Shown: piece after piece, positions 19,350 through 27,772 of the stretch
Layout of the letters: each line of letters begins with the position of its first letter
Numbering within the stretch: the stretch's first letter is position 1
DNA from: Mycobacterium avium subsp. avium
Lineage (GTDB): Bacteria > Actinomycetota > Actinomycetes > Mycobacteriales > Mycobacteriaceae
NCBI RefSeq assembly: GCF_009741445.1
Contig: NZ_CP046507.1
Span: 3,782,001 to 3,846,000 of the forward strand
Length of the DNA: 64,000 nt
Direction: 5' to 3'
Position numbers and translations under genes: made by a program
The notes under the pieces: model-generated
The model's database searches: none
Told to the model about the DNA's origin: nothing
Seen by the model: only the letters and a program-made list of their open reading frames with translations

Positions 19350-20647
19350 CCCGCGGGGCCGGCGTGCTGGGCCACGATCCGCGCGGCCACCAGCGCGGCC
19401 ACCACCACGGCCATGCGGACCAGCCCGTCGTCCTTGAGCCCCCACCTGATCGCGGCGAGCAGCGCGACGCCGGCCACGCACAGCAGGGCACCGACGGCCG
19501 CACCCCACCCGCGCGACATCACCGCGGGCGCGCCGTCCCAGCCGGACAGCGGGTTGTTCTCCAGCGGCCGCAGCGCGACGAACAGCACCGCCACGGCGAC
19601 GACCACCAGGAGCACCTGCGCGACGCTGATGGCGAGGAAGTCCGGCGCGCCCGGAAAGCGCGGGCAGCCGAGGTAATCGAAGGCCAGGTGCACGCCGAGC
19701 AGCACCGGCATGTGCCACAGGTACAGGGTCATCGCGCCGGAGTTGCCGATGGCGGTCCACCACCACACCCGCGGCCGCTGCGCCCAGCGCGCGATCGCCG
19801 GTGCGGCCGCGATCGCCAACGCGCTCAAGATGATTGCGTGCCCGGCCAGCAGCAGCGACGGCGGGCTGGTGTTGGACAGGTGGTGGTCGCCGGTGCCGAC
19901 CATGCTGAGCTGATACGGGCCCCAGCGCACCAGGGCGACATCCGCGGCGAAGAAGGCGGCGGCGACGGCCAGCGCGGCACGCCCACCGAGCAGGCCGCGA
20001 CGGTAGGCCACCCCGAACATGGCCGGAATCAGCCAGACGGCCAGATTGAGGTAACCCAGCGGCATCAGCGCCGGCCAGTGCAACCGGATCACGTCGATCA
20101 GCGCGATAGCCCCGTAGACCGCCGCCACGCCGGCGGCAAGGCGCCCGGTGCTGGTGATGCGGTACAGCACGGGCATGGCGGCCAGCACCAGGACGTAGGC
20201 CCCCAGGAACCACAGCAGCTGTGTGCTGACGCCGGCGATCGGCTCGTAGATGTGTTGCGGCAGACCCTGATACAGCACCGTCAGCGTCACCGCCCAGAAC
20301 GCCAGATAGTAGAACACCGGGCGGAACAGCCGGGTGCAGCGCCTCATCAACCAGCCTCCCCAGTTGGTGCCGGGTGTCCAGGAGGACACGCAGGCCGCCG
20401 CGCCGGCGAAGAAGAACAGCGGCATGATCTGCAGCAACCAGGTCATCGCCTGGAACAGCGCCGAGGTGGTGAGCAGGTTGTCCCAGATCAAGACGTGGTC
20501 GCGAATGATGCTGGCCGCCATCACGGTATGGCCGAGCACCACGCCGCCCAGGGAGACGATGCGGATGACGTCCAGCACGCGATCGCGGTCGGCCGGTGTG
20601 CGCGCGGCCACCTCGGCCGCGTCGGGAAATCTCACAGGAGTTGTCAT
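19313..20647 (-). CDS. Acyltransferase-3 family membrane protein
   Basis: A 444-residue protein with about ten membrane helices, start ATG 20645-20647 (MTTPVRFPDAAE). The first helix carries VLDVIRIVSLGGVVLGHTVMA, with the Arg and His expected for the acyltransferase-3 active site, followed by MPLFFFAGAAACVSSW and LMRRCTRLFRPVFYY. Later segments include LLWFLGAYVLVLAAMP and AMTLYLWHMPVLLGVH. Such enzymes transfer acetyl or other acyl groups to sugars or lipids of the envelope; the acceptor is unknown. The ribosome site is weak. The 3' end overlaps the MacR-like gene tail to tail. Confidence 0.83.
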   Translation of the reverse strand: MTTPVRFPDAAEVAARTPADRDRVLDVIRIVSLGGVVLGHTVMAASIIRDHVLIWDNLLTTSALFQAMTWLLQIMPLFFFAGAAACVSSWTPGTNWGGWLMRRCTRLFRPVFYYLAFWAVTLTVLYQGLPQHIYEPIAGVSTQLLWFLGAYVLVLAAMPVLYRITSTGRLAAGVAAVYGAIALIDVIRLHWPALMPLGYLNLAVWLIPAMFGVAYRRGLLGGRAALAVAAAFFAADVALVRWGPYQLSMVGTGDHHLSNTSPPSLLLAGHAIILSALAIAAAPAIARWAQRPRVWWWTAIGNSGAMTLYLWHMPVLLGVHLAFDYLGCPRFPGAPDFLAISVAQVLLVVVAVAVLFVALRPLENNPLSGWDGAPAVMSRGWGAAVGALLCVAGVALLAAIRWGLKDDGLVRMAVVVAALVAARIVAQHAGPAGHGSSSRPCSMA

Positions 20648-20777
20648 GGAAGCGAAATGCCCTTCTGCTGATGCGGATGCGTTGTGGTGGAGCACAAGTC
20701 GTGCAATGAGGGAAGCGTCGCCGATGGCGCGGGCGCGGACCTGCGCGGTTCTACGCGTTACGGCGCAGTGGTACTAC

Positions 20778-21068
20778 TCAGTTCGCGGTGTTGAGCGGGT
20801 CGTAATCGGCGAGCAGCCGTTCGATGCGGGCCTCGTCGAGTCGTACCCGCACGGTGGCGGCCTCCTGCTGGTCACGGATCACCTTGGCCAGGGTGAACGC
20901 GCTCGACACCAGGAACAGGAACGTGACGCCGAGGAACAACCGGGGCCACGGGTCGAGCGGGAGGAAGTAGATCCCGCCGAGCGCGGCCACGAAGCTGATC
21001 GCGAACGCGACGGCGGCCTGAACGAAGAAGGCGGCGGTGGTTTTCGGCATGGTGTGGGGAACGGTCAT
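20778..21068 (-). CDS. YiaA/YiaB-type two-helix membrane protein
   Basis: A 96-residue protein from ATG 21066-21068; MPKTTAAFF five codons in is a possible later start. Two membrane helices (FFVQAAVAFAISFVAALGG and RLFLGVTFLFLVSSAFTLAKVIRDQQE) match the YiaAB two-helix domain, and a charged C-terminal tail follows (RVRLDEARIERLLADYDPL). Function unknown. It follows the transporter-like gene by 45 bp on the same strand. Confidence 0.72.
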   Translation of the reverse strand: MTVPHTMPKTTAAFFVQAAVAFAISFVAALGGIYFLPLDPWPRLFLGVTFLFLVSSAFTLAKVIRDQQEAATVRVRLDEARIERLLADYDPLNTAN

Positions 21069-21113
21069 GCCGATAAGCCTGCGGCAGCGCACCGCCCGCG
21101 GGGATCCGTAAGA

Positions 21114-22397
21114 CTACTCAGATTTCGCGGTGCGTTCGCGGTGCCGCGCCAGCAGGGGCGCCGCGCCCGCGGCGCCTACCCCGATCGCCGCGGCGACCAC
21201 CGTCGCCACCTGGACCGGCGCGAACTGGGAGTCCACCAGCGGTTTGACCACCGCCACCACCGCCAGCGCGGGCATCACCAGCCGCACCCACCAGGCCACC
21301 ACGCTGTCGCCGGGGATTCGCGAATTAGCCTCTGCGACAAGCACGTACAGCGCCATCAGGAGTAGGGGTGCCGCGCCCAGGATGACCATTCCGATCGAGC
21401 GCATGCCGTGCGCCGATACCACGACGGCAACCACCGCGACGAGCCCCATCACCGCCAGTCGCAGACCCGCGTTCGGTGTCGCCCCGCGCATGGCCGCCAG
21501 GCCCGCGGCGGCGCGCGTCGCGGCCCATCCCGTGACCAGCGCAGCGGCCACGGCCAACGCGATGCCGGCCGCCGCCATCCACCGCCGGCCCTCGTCGGTG
21601 TAGAACTCGGGCACCGCCTCGGCCAGCATCGTGGCGCTCCATCGCCACGGCCCCGCCACACCGCGGTGATCGCCCACCCACAACACGACCGCCGCCGCTG
21701 CCACCACCGCGGTGGCCAGCGACATGGACCGTCCCGGCCTGGCGATGCGCGGGGTGCGGACCGTGAGCAGTTCGACGCCGACCATCCCCAGGCCGAAGCC
21801 GACGAGCTGGCCGGACGGCGGGCGCGGCGTTGCCGCCGACCCGATGACGACGGGATCGGTGCTGAGCGTGACGAGGGCGGTCACCGCCACCGCGAGGCAG
21901 ACGTAGAGCAGCAGGCCCGCGAGCACGAGCGGCATCGCCAGTGACGCCACGGCGCGGGTCGACGCCCAACAGGCGGCGGCGCCGACGACGAGCGCCGCGG
22001 CCGCGGCGCCGACCGGCAGCCACGACACGATCGCGGCGGGATCGTCGCCGGGCGAAAGCAGCTGCAGCAGCTGCAATCCGAGCGTGGCCGCGAATTGCGC
22101 GGCCAGCACCAGGTAGGCGAGCAACTGAACGATGCCCGCGGCCGTCCCCGCTTTCCGGCCCAGGGTGGCACCGATCAACTCGGCGGTACTGCGCGCCTGC
22201 GGCGCATGGCGACGCAACCGCGCCAGCGCGTAGATCACCGGAATCATCACCGCCGCGCCGAGCAGCGCGCCCAGCCCGTACCACGCCGCGGGCGCGATCA
22301 CCGCCATGCTCAGCGCGGCGGCCCGCCACGTCCCCAGCACGTACTCCCCCGACCCGGATTCCGGCCGCGCTTGCGCCAGTAGCGATTTCTTCGGCAT
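21114..22397 (-). CDS. APC-superfamily-like amino-acid permease
   Basis: A 427-residue integral membrane protein with about eleven to twelve helices and very little soluble sequence, start ATG 22395-22397. The opening MPKKSLLAQARPESGSGEYVLGTWRAA leads into a first helix. ARSTAELIGATLGRKAGTAAG resembles the loop after helix 2 of amino-acid permeases, and GFGLGMVGVELLTVRTPRIARPGRS fits the conserved helix 6 Glu region. The fold is therefore likely an APC-type transporter; substrate and direction are not evident. It lies 93 bp from the divergent gene at 22491. Confidence 0.6.
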   Translation of the reverse strand: MPKKSLLAQARPESGSGEYVLGTWRAAALSMAVIAPAAWYGLGALLGAAVMIPVIYALARLRRHAPQARSTAELIGATLGRKAGTAAGIVQLLAYLVLAAQFAATLGLQLLQLLSPGDDPAAIVSWLPVGAAAAALVVGAAACWASTRAVASLAMPLVLAGLLLYVCLAVAVTALVTLSTDPVVIGSAATPRPPSGQLVGFGLGMVGVELLTVRTPRIARPGRSMSLATAVVAAAAVVLWVGDHRGVAGPWRWSATMLAEAVPEFYTDEGRRWMAAAGIALAVAAALVTGWAATRAAAGLAAMRGATPNAGLRLAVMGLVAVVAVVVSAHGMRSIGMVILGAAPLLLMALYVLVAEANSRIPGDSVVAWWVRLVMPALAVVAVVKPLVDSQFAPVQVATVVAAAIGVGAAGAAPLLARHRERTAKSE

Positions 22398-22490
22398 CGC
22401 CTAAGCATGACGCAGCGGCCACGCAATTGATCCCGGAACGCGGCGCGGTTTCGATACTTTTGTAGGTCCAACGGCAGTGAGGGCTCAGAT

Positions 22491-23546
22491 ATGACTGACA
22501 CGGTCAAGGTGTCCGTGGACCGCAGCTCGGTCGCCATGGGCGACGATGTCGAGTCGCACCGCGAATTCTGGGTTTTCCCCGAATCGGCCACCGTCGACGA
22601 CCTACTGGTCGAGATTTCCTCGCACTTCTTGCCGGGAATCGCCGGACCGGCCGGTTGGCGCGTGTACCTCGGGACTCGTCGCGATGAGCAGCAGGAGATC
22701 GGCCTCATCTACACCCGCGACGACCTCGGACAGCAGGACCAAATCTGTCGGTTGTCGGCCGGCAAAACAACGCTGGGTGAGTTGGCCCGACGCACTGGAC
22801 TACCCGAGCTGGACGTCTATGCGTCGTACCTCACCTTCGACCGGGCCCGGCCTTTGCCGCTCGACGAGATCATAGGGTGCCCCACCTTCACCGGCTGCCG
22901 ACCGGACAAACTGGAATCCGAGGCGGCCGCCGACGCCAAGCGGGATTGGGTGATGTTGCGTGAGCTGGACCGGCGCGCCGCCGCCGTCGCCGGCACGCGC
23001 CGGGACTGGGTTCGGCGCACCCTGCTGGCCGCTCCCCCGCCGTGGATCGATGTCTTCATCGCACGCAACTTTCACTACCTGACCGAGCTGCACTGCCCGG
23101 CCAGCATGGCTCTGGCCGCAAAGTTGTTGGGCGTCAACGAGTCCCCTCCGGAGGACTTCGCGGCCCGGGCCCACGCGGAGGCCCGGCCCAACGTCGTGAT
23201 CCTGGCGATGGTGCTGGCCGCGTTCGAATGGAGAACCGAGCGCGACACGTGGCGCGTCGGCGAACGACCGTACCGCAAGGCCTATCTCGAGCTGCTCGCC
23301 CATTGCGGCTACCGGCTCTCGCCGATCGAGCAGGTCATGGCCGGCCACATCGGCATCGAGCAACTCGAACTTTCCGAGGCCGACAGCGCCAGGCTCGACC
23401 GCATCCGGCAACTGCGCGACCAGCAATACCAGCTGCGCATGAACCGCTACTACACAAAAACCCTCAGCGAGGAGCAGTACCGGGCCGCCATCGAACCCGT
23501 CCATGCCGAGCTTTCCAGTTTGGGAGAGCTTCCCGGGCCGATGTAG
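22491..23546 (+). CDS. Conserved hypothetical protein, 351 residues
   Basis: Start ATG 22491, with a weak GAGGGC upstream. I do not recognise the family. The first 125 residues alternate short beta stretches (EFWVFPESATVDDLLVEIS; WRVYLGTRRDEQQEIGLIYTRDD) and might form a beta-grasp-like fold. From about residue 140 the protein is helical and rich in Arg/Asp/Trp (DWVMLRELDRRAAAVAG; WIDVFIARNFHYLTELHCP). The tail has a charged helix (DSARLDRIRQLRDQQYQLRMN). No signal peptide or membrane segment. Codon use looks native. Confidence 0.7.
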   Translation: MTDTVKVSVDRSSVAMGDDVESHREFWVFPESATVDDLLVEISSHFLPGIAGPAGWRVYLGTRRDEQQEIGLIYTRDDLGQQDQICRLSAGKTTLGELARRTGLPELDVYASYLTFDRARPLPLDEIIGCPTFTGCRPDKLESEAAADAKRDWVMLRELDRRAAAVAGTRRDWVRRTLLAAPPPWIDVFIARNFHYLTELHCPASMALAAKLLGVNESPPEDFAARAHAEARPNVVILAMVLAAFEWRTERDTWRVGERPYRKAYLELLAHCGYRLSPIEQVMAGHIGIEQLELSEADSARLDRIRQLRDQQYQLRMNRYYTKTLSEEQYRAAIEPVHAELSSLGELPGPM

Positions 23547-23592
23547 GCCATCGAGACCGGCTGCGCTCGAACAGAATCGGTGGCGCCCGCGG

Positions 23593-24771
23593 TTACTCGG
23601 CGGGCTCGCCCGGTTCGGGAGCACCCTGGCGGCGCGCCGCGAGCCCGGCCGCGATCGATGCGGCGGCGATGGTCAGCAGCGCACCGAACATCAGCGCCGA
23701 GGCTTCACCCGGGGCCAGCAGGTGCTGCTGGGTGCCGATGGTGGCCGCCGCCACCGGCACCCCGAGCTGCGCGGCCGAGGGCACCGCCAGGGTGAGCGGC
23801 TGGCCGAGCAGCCTGCCGGCGCAATGTGCCAGCACCGCACCGCATCCCAGGCCGGCGCCCAGCAGGATCAGCTGCGGGTGCGCCCCCAGCTCCCGCACCT
23901 GCAGCGAGGCGCCCAGCCACACGAAGAACAGCGGGCTGAAAAACCCTTCGGTGATGCCGAAGAGCTGACGGGCCAACCGATGCGGCTCGCCGACCGCGCC
24001 GACCACCAGGCCCACCGCGAAGCCCGCCAACATGATCGACACCTGGGTGGCCACCGCCAGCGCCGCCAGCGCGAACAGCACCAGCAGGCTGGTCCGCAAT
24101 TCCAGCGCGAACCGGTGCTGCTCGGAGTAGGCGTGCAGACGTCTGCGCCAGCCCTTGCGGTCGGCCGCGCGCAGCAACACGAACAGCGCCGCCGCGCAAC
24201 CCGCCACCGCCAGCGCGCCCAGCGCCGCCGTCGGCGCCCGTCGGATGTCAATCACCAACGGCAGCAACACGATACAGGCGGCATCGGCGATGGCGATCTG
24301 CGTGGTCACCGACAGCACCCGCGGTCCGCGCAGCCGTAGCGAATCGATCACCGGCAGCGCCAGCGCCGCCGACGAGGACGCCATCAGCACCGCGTACAGC
24401 GCCGCGTGCCCGGTGTCGAACTGCACCGCCAGCGCGACACCCAGCACCGCCGCGATGCCGCCCGCCAGCGCGGCGCGGGCCAGCGCCGCCGGCAACGCCG
24501 AGCGCATCAGCCGGGCGCGCAGCGGAACATGGGTGCCCACCACGAACATCACCAACGCGAAGCCGATGTTCGCCAACAGCTGGAACGTCGGGTCGGCGAC
24601 GTCGACGACACCGAAGCCGGTCCGGCCGATCGCCAGGCCCGCGATCAGCTCACCGATGACCACCGGTATGCGAAATCGCTTCGCCGAAGCCAACAACGGA
24701 CCGGCGAAACCGACGGCGGTCAGCAGCGCCAGGGTGTGGAAGCCGAATCCCTGCACCCGCTCATTCTGCAC
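23593..24771 (-). CDS. Cation:proton antiporter (CPA2/KefB-like)
   Basis: A 392-residue membrane protein with about twelve helices, start ATG 24769-24771. It has the Na+/H+ exchanger layout: RIPVVIGELIAGLAIGRTGFG in helix 2, TFQLLANIGFALVMFVVGTHV, and an acidic pair in the transport core (QIAIADAACIVLLPLV with one Asp). It lacks the C-terminal RCK/TrkA domain that larger KefB proteins carry, so nucleotide control is not expected. It lies 45 bp downstream of the reductase gene on the same strand and could be the last gene of that operon, perhaps only by proximity. Confidence 0.82.
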   Translation of the reverse strand: MQNERVQGFGFHTLALLTAVGFAGPLLASAKRFRIPVVIGELIAGLAIGRTGFGVVDVADPTFQLLANIGFALVMFVVGTHVPLRARLMRSALPAALARAALAGGIAAVLGVALAVQFDTGHAALYAVLMASSSAALALPVIDSLRLRGPRVLSVTTQIAIADAACIVLLPLVIDIRRAPTAALGALAVAGCAAALFVLLRAADRKGWRRRLHAYSEQHRFALELRTSLLVLFALAALAVATQVSIMLAGFAVGLVVGAVGEPHRLARQLFGITEGFFSPLFFVWLGASLQVRELGAHPQLILLGAGLGCGAVLAHCAGRLLGQPLTLAVPSAAQLGVPVAAATIGTQQHLLAPGEASALMFGALLTIAAASIAAGLAARRQGAPEPGEPAE

Positions 24772-24816
24772 GCCACGCAGAACCGGCGGCGCAACACCGG
24801 GGCGCGGGCGGATAGA

Positions 24817-25899
24817 TCAGGCGTCGATGACCAGGCGGTCGTTTTTCGCCCGGGAGACGCAGACCAGCATTTCGTCGTCGCCCTCGACGGTGCGCCCGCG
24901 CCGATCCACTTGCCCGGCAAGCACTTTCACCTTGCAGGTGCCGCAGAATCCCTGCTGGCAGGAATACGGGGTGGCCGGATCGCGGTCGAGCATGACGTCC
25001 AGCGCCGAGCGGTTCCCCGGCACCGTGAGTACCCGCCGCGAGCGGGCCAGCTCCAGCTCGAACGGGACGCCGTCGACCACCGGCGGCGGCCCGAACCGCT
25101 CGTAGTGCAGTGGCGCGTCGGCGTGTTCGTCGCGCGCGGTGCGCACCGCTTCCAGCATGGCGGTGGGCCCGCACACGTACACGGCGGTCGCCGGCCCGGC
25201 CTCGGCGAGCAGGTCTGCGGCGGTAGGGATTCGGCCGCGCTCGTCGTCGGCCCACACGCTGACCCGCTCGGGCGCCACGGCCACGACCTCGTCCAGCAGC
25301 GGCATGTAGTCGCGGCTGCGCCCGGCGTACACGGCGCGCCAATCGATCCCGTGCTGCTGGGCGGTCTGGATCATCGGCAGGATCGGCGTCACCCCGATGC
25401 CGCCGATCACGAACAACACGTCACGCTCGTCGGTGACGAGATAGAACGCGTTGCGGGGACCCTCGAACTCGAGGGCGTCGCCCACCCTGAAGGTGTCGTG
25501 CATCTCGATCGAGCCGCCACCGCCGTCTTCGATGCGCCGCACCGCGATTCGGTAGTCGGTGCGCCGTCCCGGCGGGCCGCACAGCGAATACTGCCGGCGC
25601 CGGCCCGACGGCAACCGGACGTCGATGTGCGCGCCCGGCGTCCAGGACGGCAACAGGCCGCCGTGCGGGTCGGCCAGCGTGAAGGCGACCACGTCGGGTG
25701 CGAGCTCCTCGCGCTGGGTGACCACCGCGGTGGTGGTCCGGCGCACCGGAACCACCCGCGCGGGTGTCCACCGCGACGCCGACGCCAGGCCGCCGAACAG
25801 CGCACCTACGCCGTACAACGCCGTGTACATCCGGTCGCGTTTGCGGCGGCCGTACAGGTCGGCCGGAATGCTTTCCCAAATCGCTTGTGCCATAGTCAT
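24817..25899 (-). CDS. FAD/FMN oxidoreductase with C-terminal [2Fe-2S] ferredoxin domain
   Basis: A 360-residue electron-transfer protein; start ATG 25897-25899 (MTM) or two codons later. An unusual N-terminal extension of about 45 residues precedes the FNR-type flavin domain (PGAHIDVRLPSGRRRQYSLCGPP), the NAD(P)H domain (VLFVIGGIGVTPILPMI; VYVCGPTAMLEAV) and a plant-type ferredoxin domain with Cys ligands in YSCQQGFCGTCKV and LVCVSRA. This is the phthalate/vanillate reductase (PDR) layout. It passes electrons from NAD(P)H to an oxygenase, here most plausibly the ferritin-like protein encoded two genes upstream. Two bases separate it from the hydrolase stop, so the genes are co-transcribed. 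Confidence 0.9.
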   Translation of the reverse strand: MTMAQAIWESIPADLYGRRKRDRMYTALYGVGALFGGLASASRWTPARVVPVRRTTTAVVTQREELAPDVVAFTLADPHGGLLPSWTPGAHIDVRLPSGRRRQYSLCGPPGRRTDYRIAVRRIEDGGGGSIEMHDTFRVGDALEFEGPRNAFYLVTDERDVLFVIGGIGVTPILPMIQTAQQHGIDWRAVYAGRSRDYMPLLDEVVAVAPERVSVWADDERGRIPTAADLLAEAGPATAVYVCGPTAMLEAVRTARDEHADAPLHYERFGPPPVVDGVPFELELARSRRVLTVPGNRSALDVMLDRDPATPYSCQQGFCGTCKVKVLAGQVDRRGRTVEGDDEMLVCVSRAKNDRLVIDA

Positions 25900-25901
25900 C
25901 C

Positions 25902-26831
25902 TCACGTCTGTCCCGCGTGGTGGCCGCCCGCCGGCCGCGTCGTCAGGTCGACCCAGTCGCCGGTGAGCCGGGCGATGACGTCGGGATGGGAGTTGACCAC
26001 CCAATGTCCGCCGTCGATCGGGACGACCCGACTGCCGTCCGGGATGGAGCCGGTGAACCGTTGCAGGGCAGGCGATACGAAGTAGTCCCGGCGGGCGACG
26101 AGCACCTGCACCGGAACCGAGGTCTGCGGCAGCCGCGCCGGCGGCGACAGGATCGGTCCCGGCATGTTCGCCCGGTACAGGTTGAGCCCGTTGAGGTAGT
26201 CCTCGGTCGACCGGTACCCGGACCCGCGCTGGGCGCCGGCGGTCGAGCCGCCGATACGTTCAACTGCCTCAAAGACTTTCACGGTCGCCCCGGACCGGAT
26301 CGCCCACTCCGGTGCACCCGGGGCCAAAAAGAACCAGATGTAGGACGACGCCAGGACCTGCTTGACGACGTCGAGGACGCCGCCCGGCGTGCGCGCCGAG
26401 CGCAGGAACCGGCCGGCGTAGTTCAGGTGCGGGCCGGAGATCGAGGTGAACGAGGCGATCTTGCCCATCACCGACTCGTCGGTGATGGCCGCCCAACCCT
26501 GGATGGAGCCCCAGTCGTGGGCCAGCAGGTGCACGCTGTCCACGCCGAGCCGGCCGATCACCGCGTCGACGTCGGCGACCAGCTGCTCCAGCCGGTAGCC
26601 GGAACGCTCTGGCGGCGTTGACGATTGGCCCGCGCCGCGCACGTCGTAGGCCACCACGTTGAAACGGCGGCGCAGCACCGCGGCCACCCCGTCCCACACG
26701 TGGTGGTTGTCGGGATAGCCGTGGATGGCCAGGACGGTCAGCCGTGCGGGGTCGATCCCGGTGTAGGTGTGCACCGCCAGTCGCACGCCGTCGGTGGCGG
26801 TGACCGTGGTGGAGGCCACTTCGGTGGTCAT
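25902..26831 (-). CDS. Alpha/beta hydrolase (epoxide-hydrolase-like)
   Basis: A 309-residue alpha/beta hydrolase, start ATG 26829-26831 (MTTEVASTTVTATDG), two bases after the previous stop. It has LAIHGYPDNHHVWD (oxyanion HGxP), VAYDVRGAGQSS, and LLAHDWGSIQGWA, where Asp sits in the nucleophile elbow as in epoxide hydrolases and haloalkane dehalogenases rather than the Ser of esterases. The catalytic His is probably in DGGHWVVNSHP near the end. A cytoplasmic hydrolase acting on an epoxide or activated product of the neighbouring oxygenase and ligase is a reasonable inference. Confidence 0.85.
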   Translation of the reverse strand: MTTEVASTTVTATDGVRLAVHTYTGIDPARLTVLAIHGYPDNHHVWDGVAAVLRRRFNVVAYDVRGAGQSSTPPERSGYRLEQLVADVDAVIGRLGVDSVHLLAHDWGSIQGWAAITDESVMGKIASFTSISGPHLNYAGRFLRSARTPGGVLDVVKQVLASSYIWFFLAPGAPEWAIRSGATVKVFEAVERIGGSTAGAQRGSGYRSTEDYLNGLNLYRANMPGPILSPPARLPQTSVPVQVLVARRDYFVSPALQRFTGSIPDGSRVVPIDGGHWVVNSHPDVIARLTGDWVDLTTRPAGGHHAGQT

Positions 26832-26833
26832 GG

Positions 26834-27742
26834 TCAGTGTGCGGCCCGGGCGGCCGGTGAGCGGGCCAGGTAGTCGACCGCGCGCCCCACCCCGCCCAGC
26901 TGCGACGGGTGAAAGCCCGGCGTGTAGTACGCGCCGATCACCCGCAGGAACTCGAACGGCCCCGGCACCAGACCGCGGCGCGCCGCCGAGAAGTAGTCGC
27001 GCCAGCGCGGTTTGCTGCCCGGCGGCAGGTGCGGGTCGACCGAGTACATGAACCGCACGCCGCGGATGAACAGCCACAGCAACGCGGGGGTGACCAGCAG
27101 CTGGGTGCGCACCTGCCGCCAGTACCCGGCGCGCAGGTGCTTCATGGTGTCGAAGGCGACCGCCTTGTGCTCGACCTCCTCGGCGCCGTGCCAGCGCAGC
27201 AGGTCCAGCATCACCGGATCGGTGCCCAGCGCGTCGTGTTGCGGGGTGTCCAGGATCCATTCGCCGAGGATCGCGGTGTAGTGCTCGAGCGCGGCCACCA
27301 TCGAGACCCGCTCCAGCAGCCAGCTCTGCCGTCGGCGCGGGCTCCAGCGCGGCCGGTCACCGATGAGTTGGCCGAACAGCCAACGCATTTGGTCGGTGAA
27401 CGGGGTCACGTCGATGCCCTTGGCCGCGAAGTGCCCGAGCACCCCGGCGTGCGCCTGGGAGTGCATGGCCTCCTGGCTGATGAAGCCCTGCACGTCGCGC
27501 CGCAGTTGATCGTCCTTGATCAGCGGCAGGGTGTCCTTGAACGCCTCGACGATGAACTCCTCACCGGCCGGCAGCAGCAGGTGCAACACGTTGCAGAAGT
27601 GCGTGGTGAAGGGCTCCCCCGGCACGTAGTAGAACGGCAGCGCCGACCAGTCGAAGTCGACGTCGCGGGCCTGCAGGACGATCCGCTCGTGATCGAGGGC
27701 GGCGTCATGCGGGCCGGTTGCCTTGTCGTCGACGGTGAACAT
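26834..27742 (-). CDS. Ferritin-like metal-dependent protein (PF10118 type), possible di-iron oxygenase
   Basis: A 302-residue protein, start ATG 27740-27742 after GGAAGGGAAG. The family is usually labelled 'predicted metal-dependent hydrolase', but the ligands look ferritin-like: Glu61/62 or Glu66, E91-A-M-H94, then E153-H154, H185 and E189-V-E-H192, giving two E-x-x-H motifs in helices as in di-iron carboxylate enzymes. The C-terminal third has a hydrophobic helix (LLVTPALLWLFIRGVRFMYS) that may touch membrane or a lipid substrate. It lies between a fatty-acyl ligase/reductase and a ferredoxin-type reductase, so oxidation of an ACP-bound or free acyl chain or aldehyde is inferred. Hydrolysis remains possible. 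Confidence 0.82.
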   Translation of the reverse strand: MFTVDDKATGPHDAALDHERIVLQARDVDFDWSALPFYYVPGEPFTTHFCNVLHLLLPAGEEFIVEAFKDTLPLIKDDQLRRDVQGFISQEAMHSQAHAGVLGHFAAKGIDVTPFTDQMRWLFGQLIGDRPRWSPRRRQSWLLERVSMVAALEHYTAILGEWILDTPQHDALGTDPVMLDLLRWHGAEEVEHKAVAFDTMKHLRAGYWRQVRTQLLVTPALLWLFIRGVRFMYSVDPHLPPGSKPRWRDYFSAARRGLVPGPFEFLRVIGAYYTPGFHPSQLGGVGRAVDYLARSPAARAAH

Positions 27743-27772
27743 CGTCGTCTTCCCTTCCGAGTAGCGCGCCGG

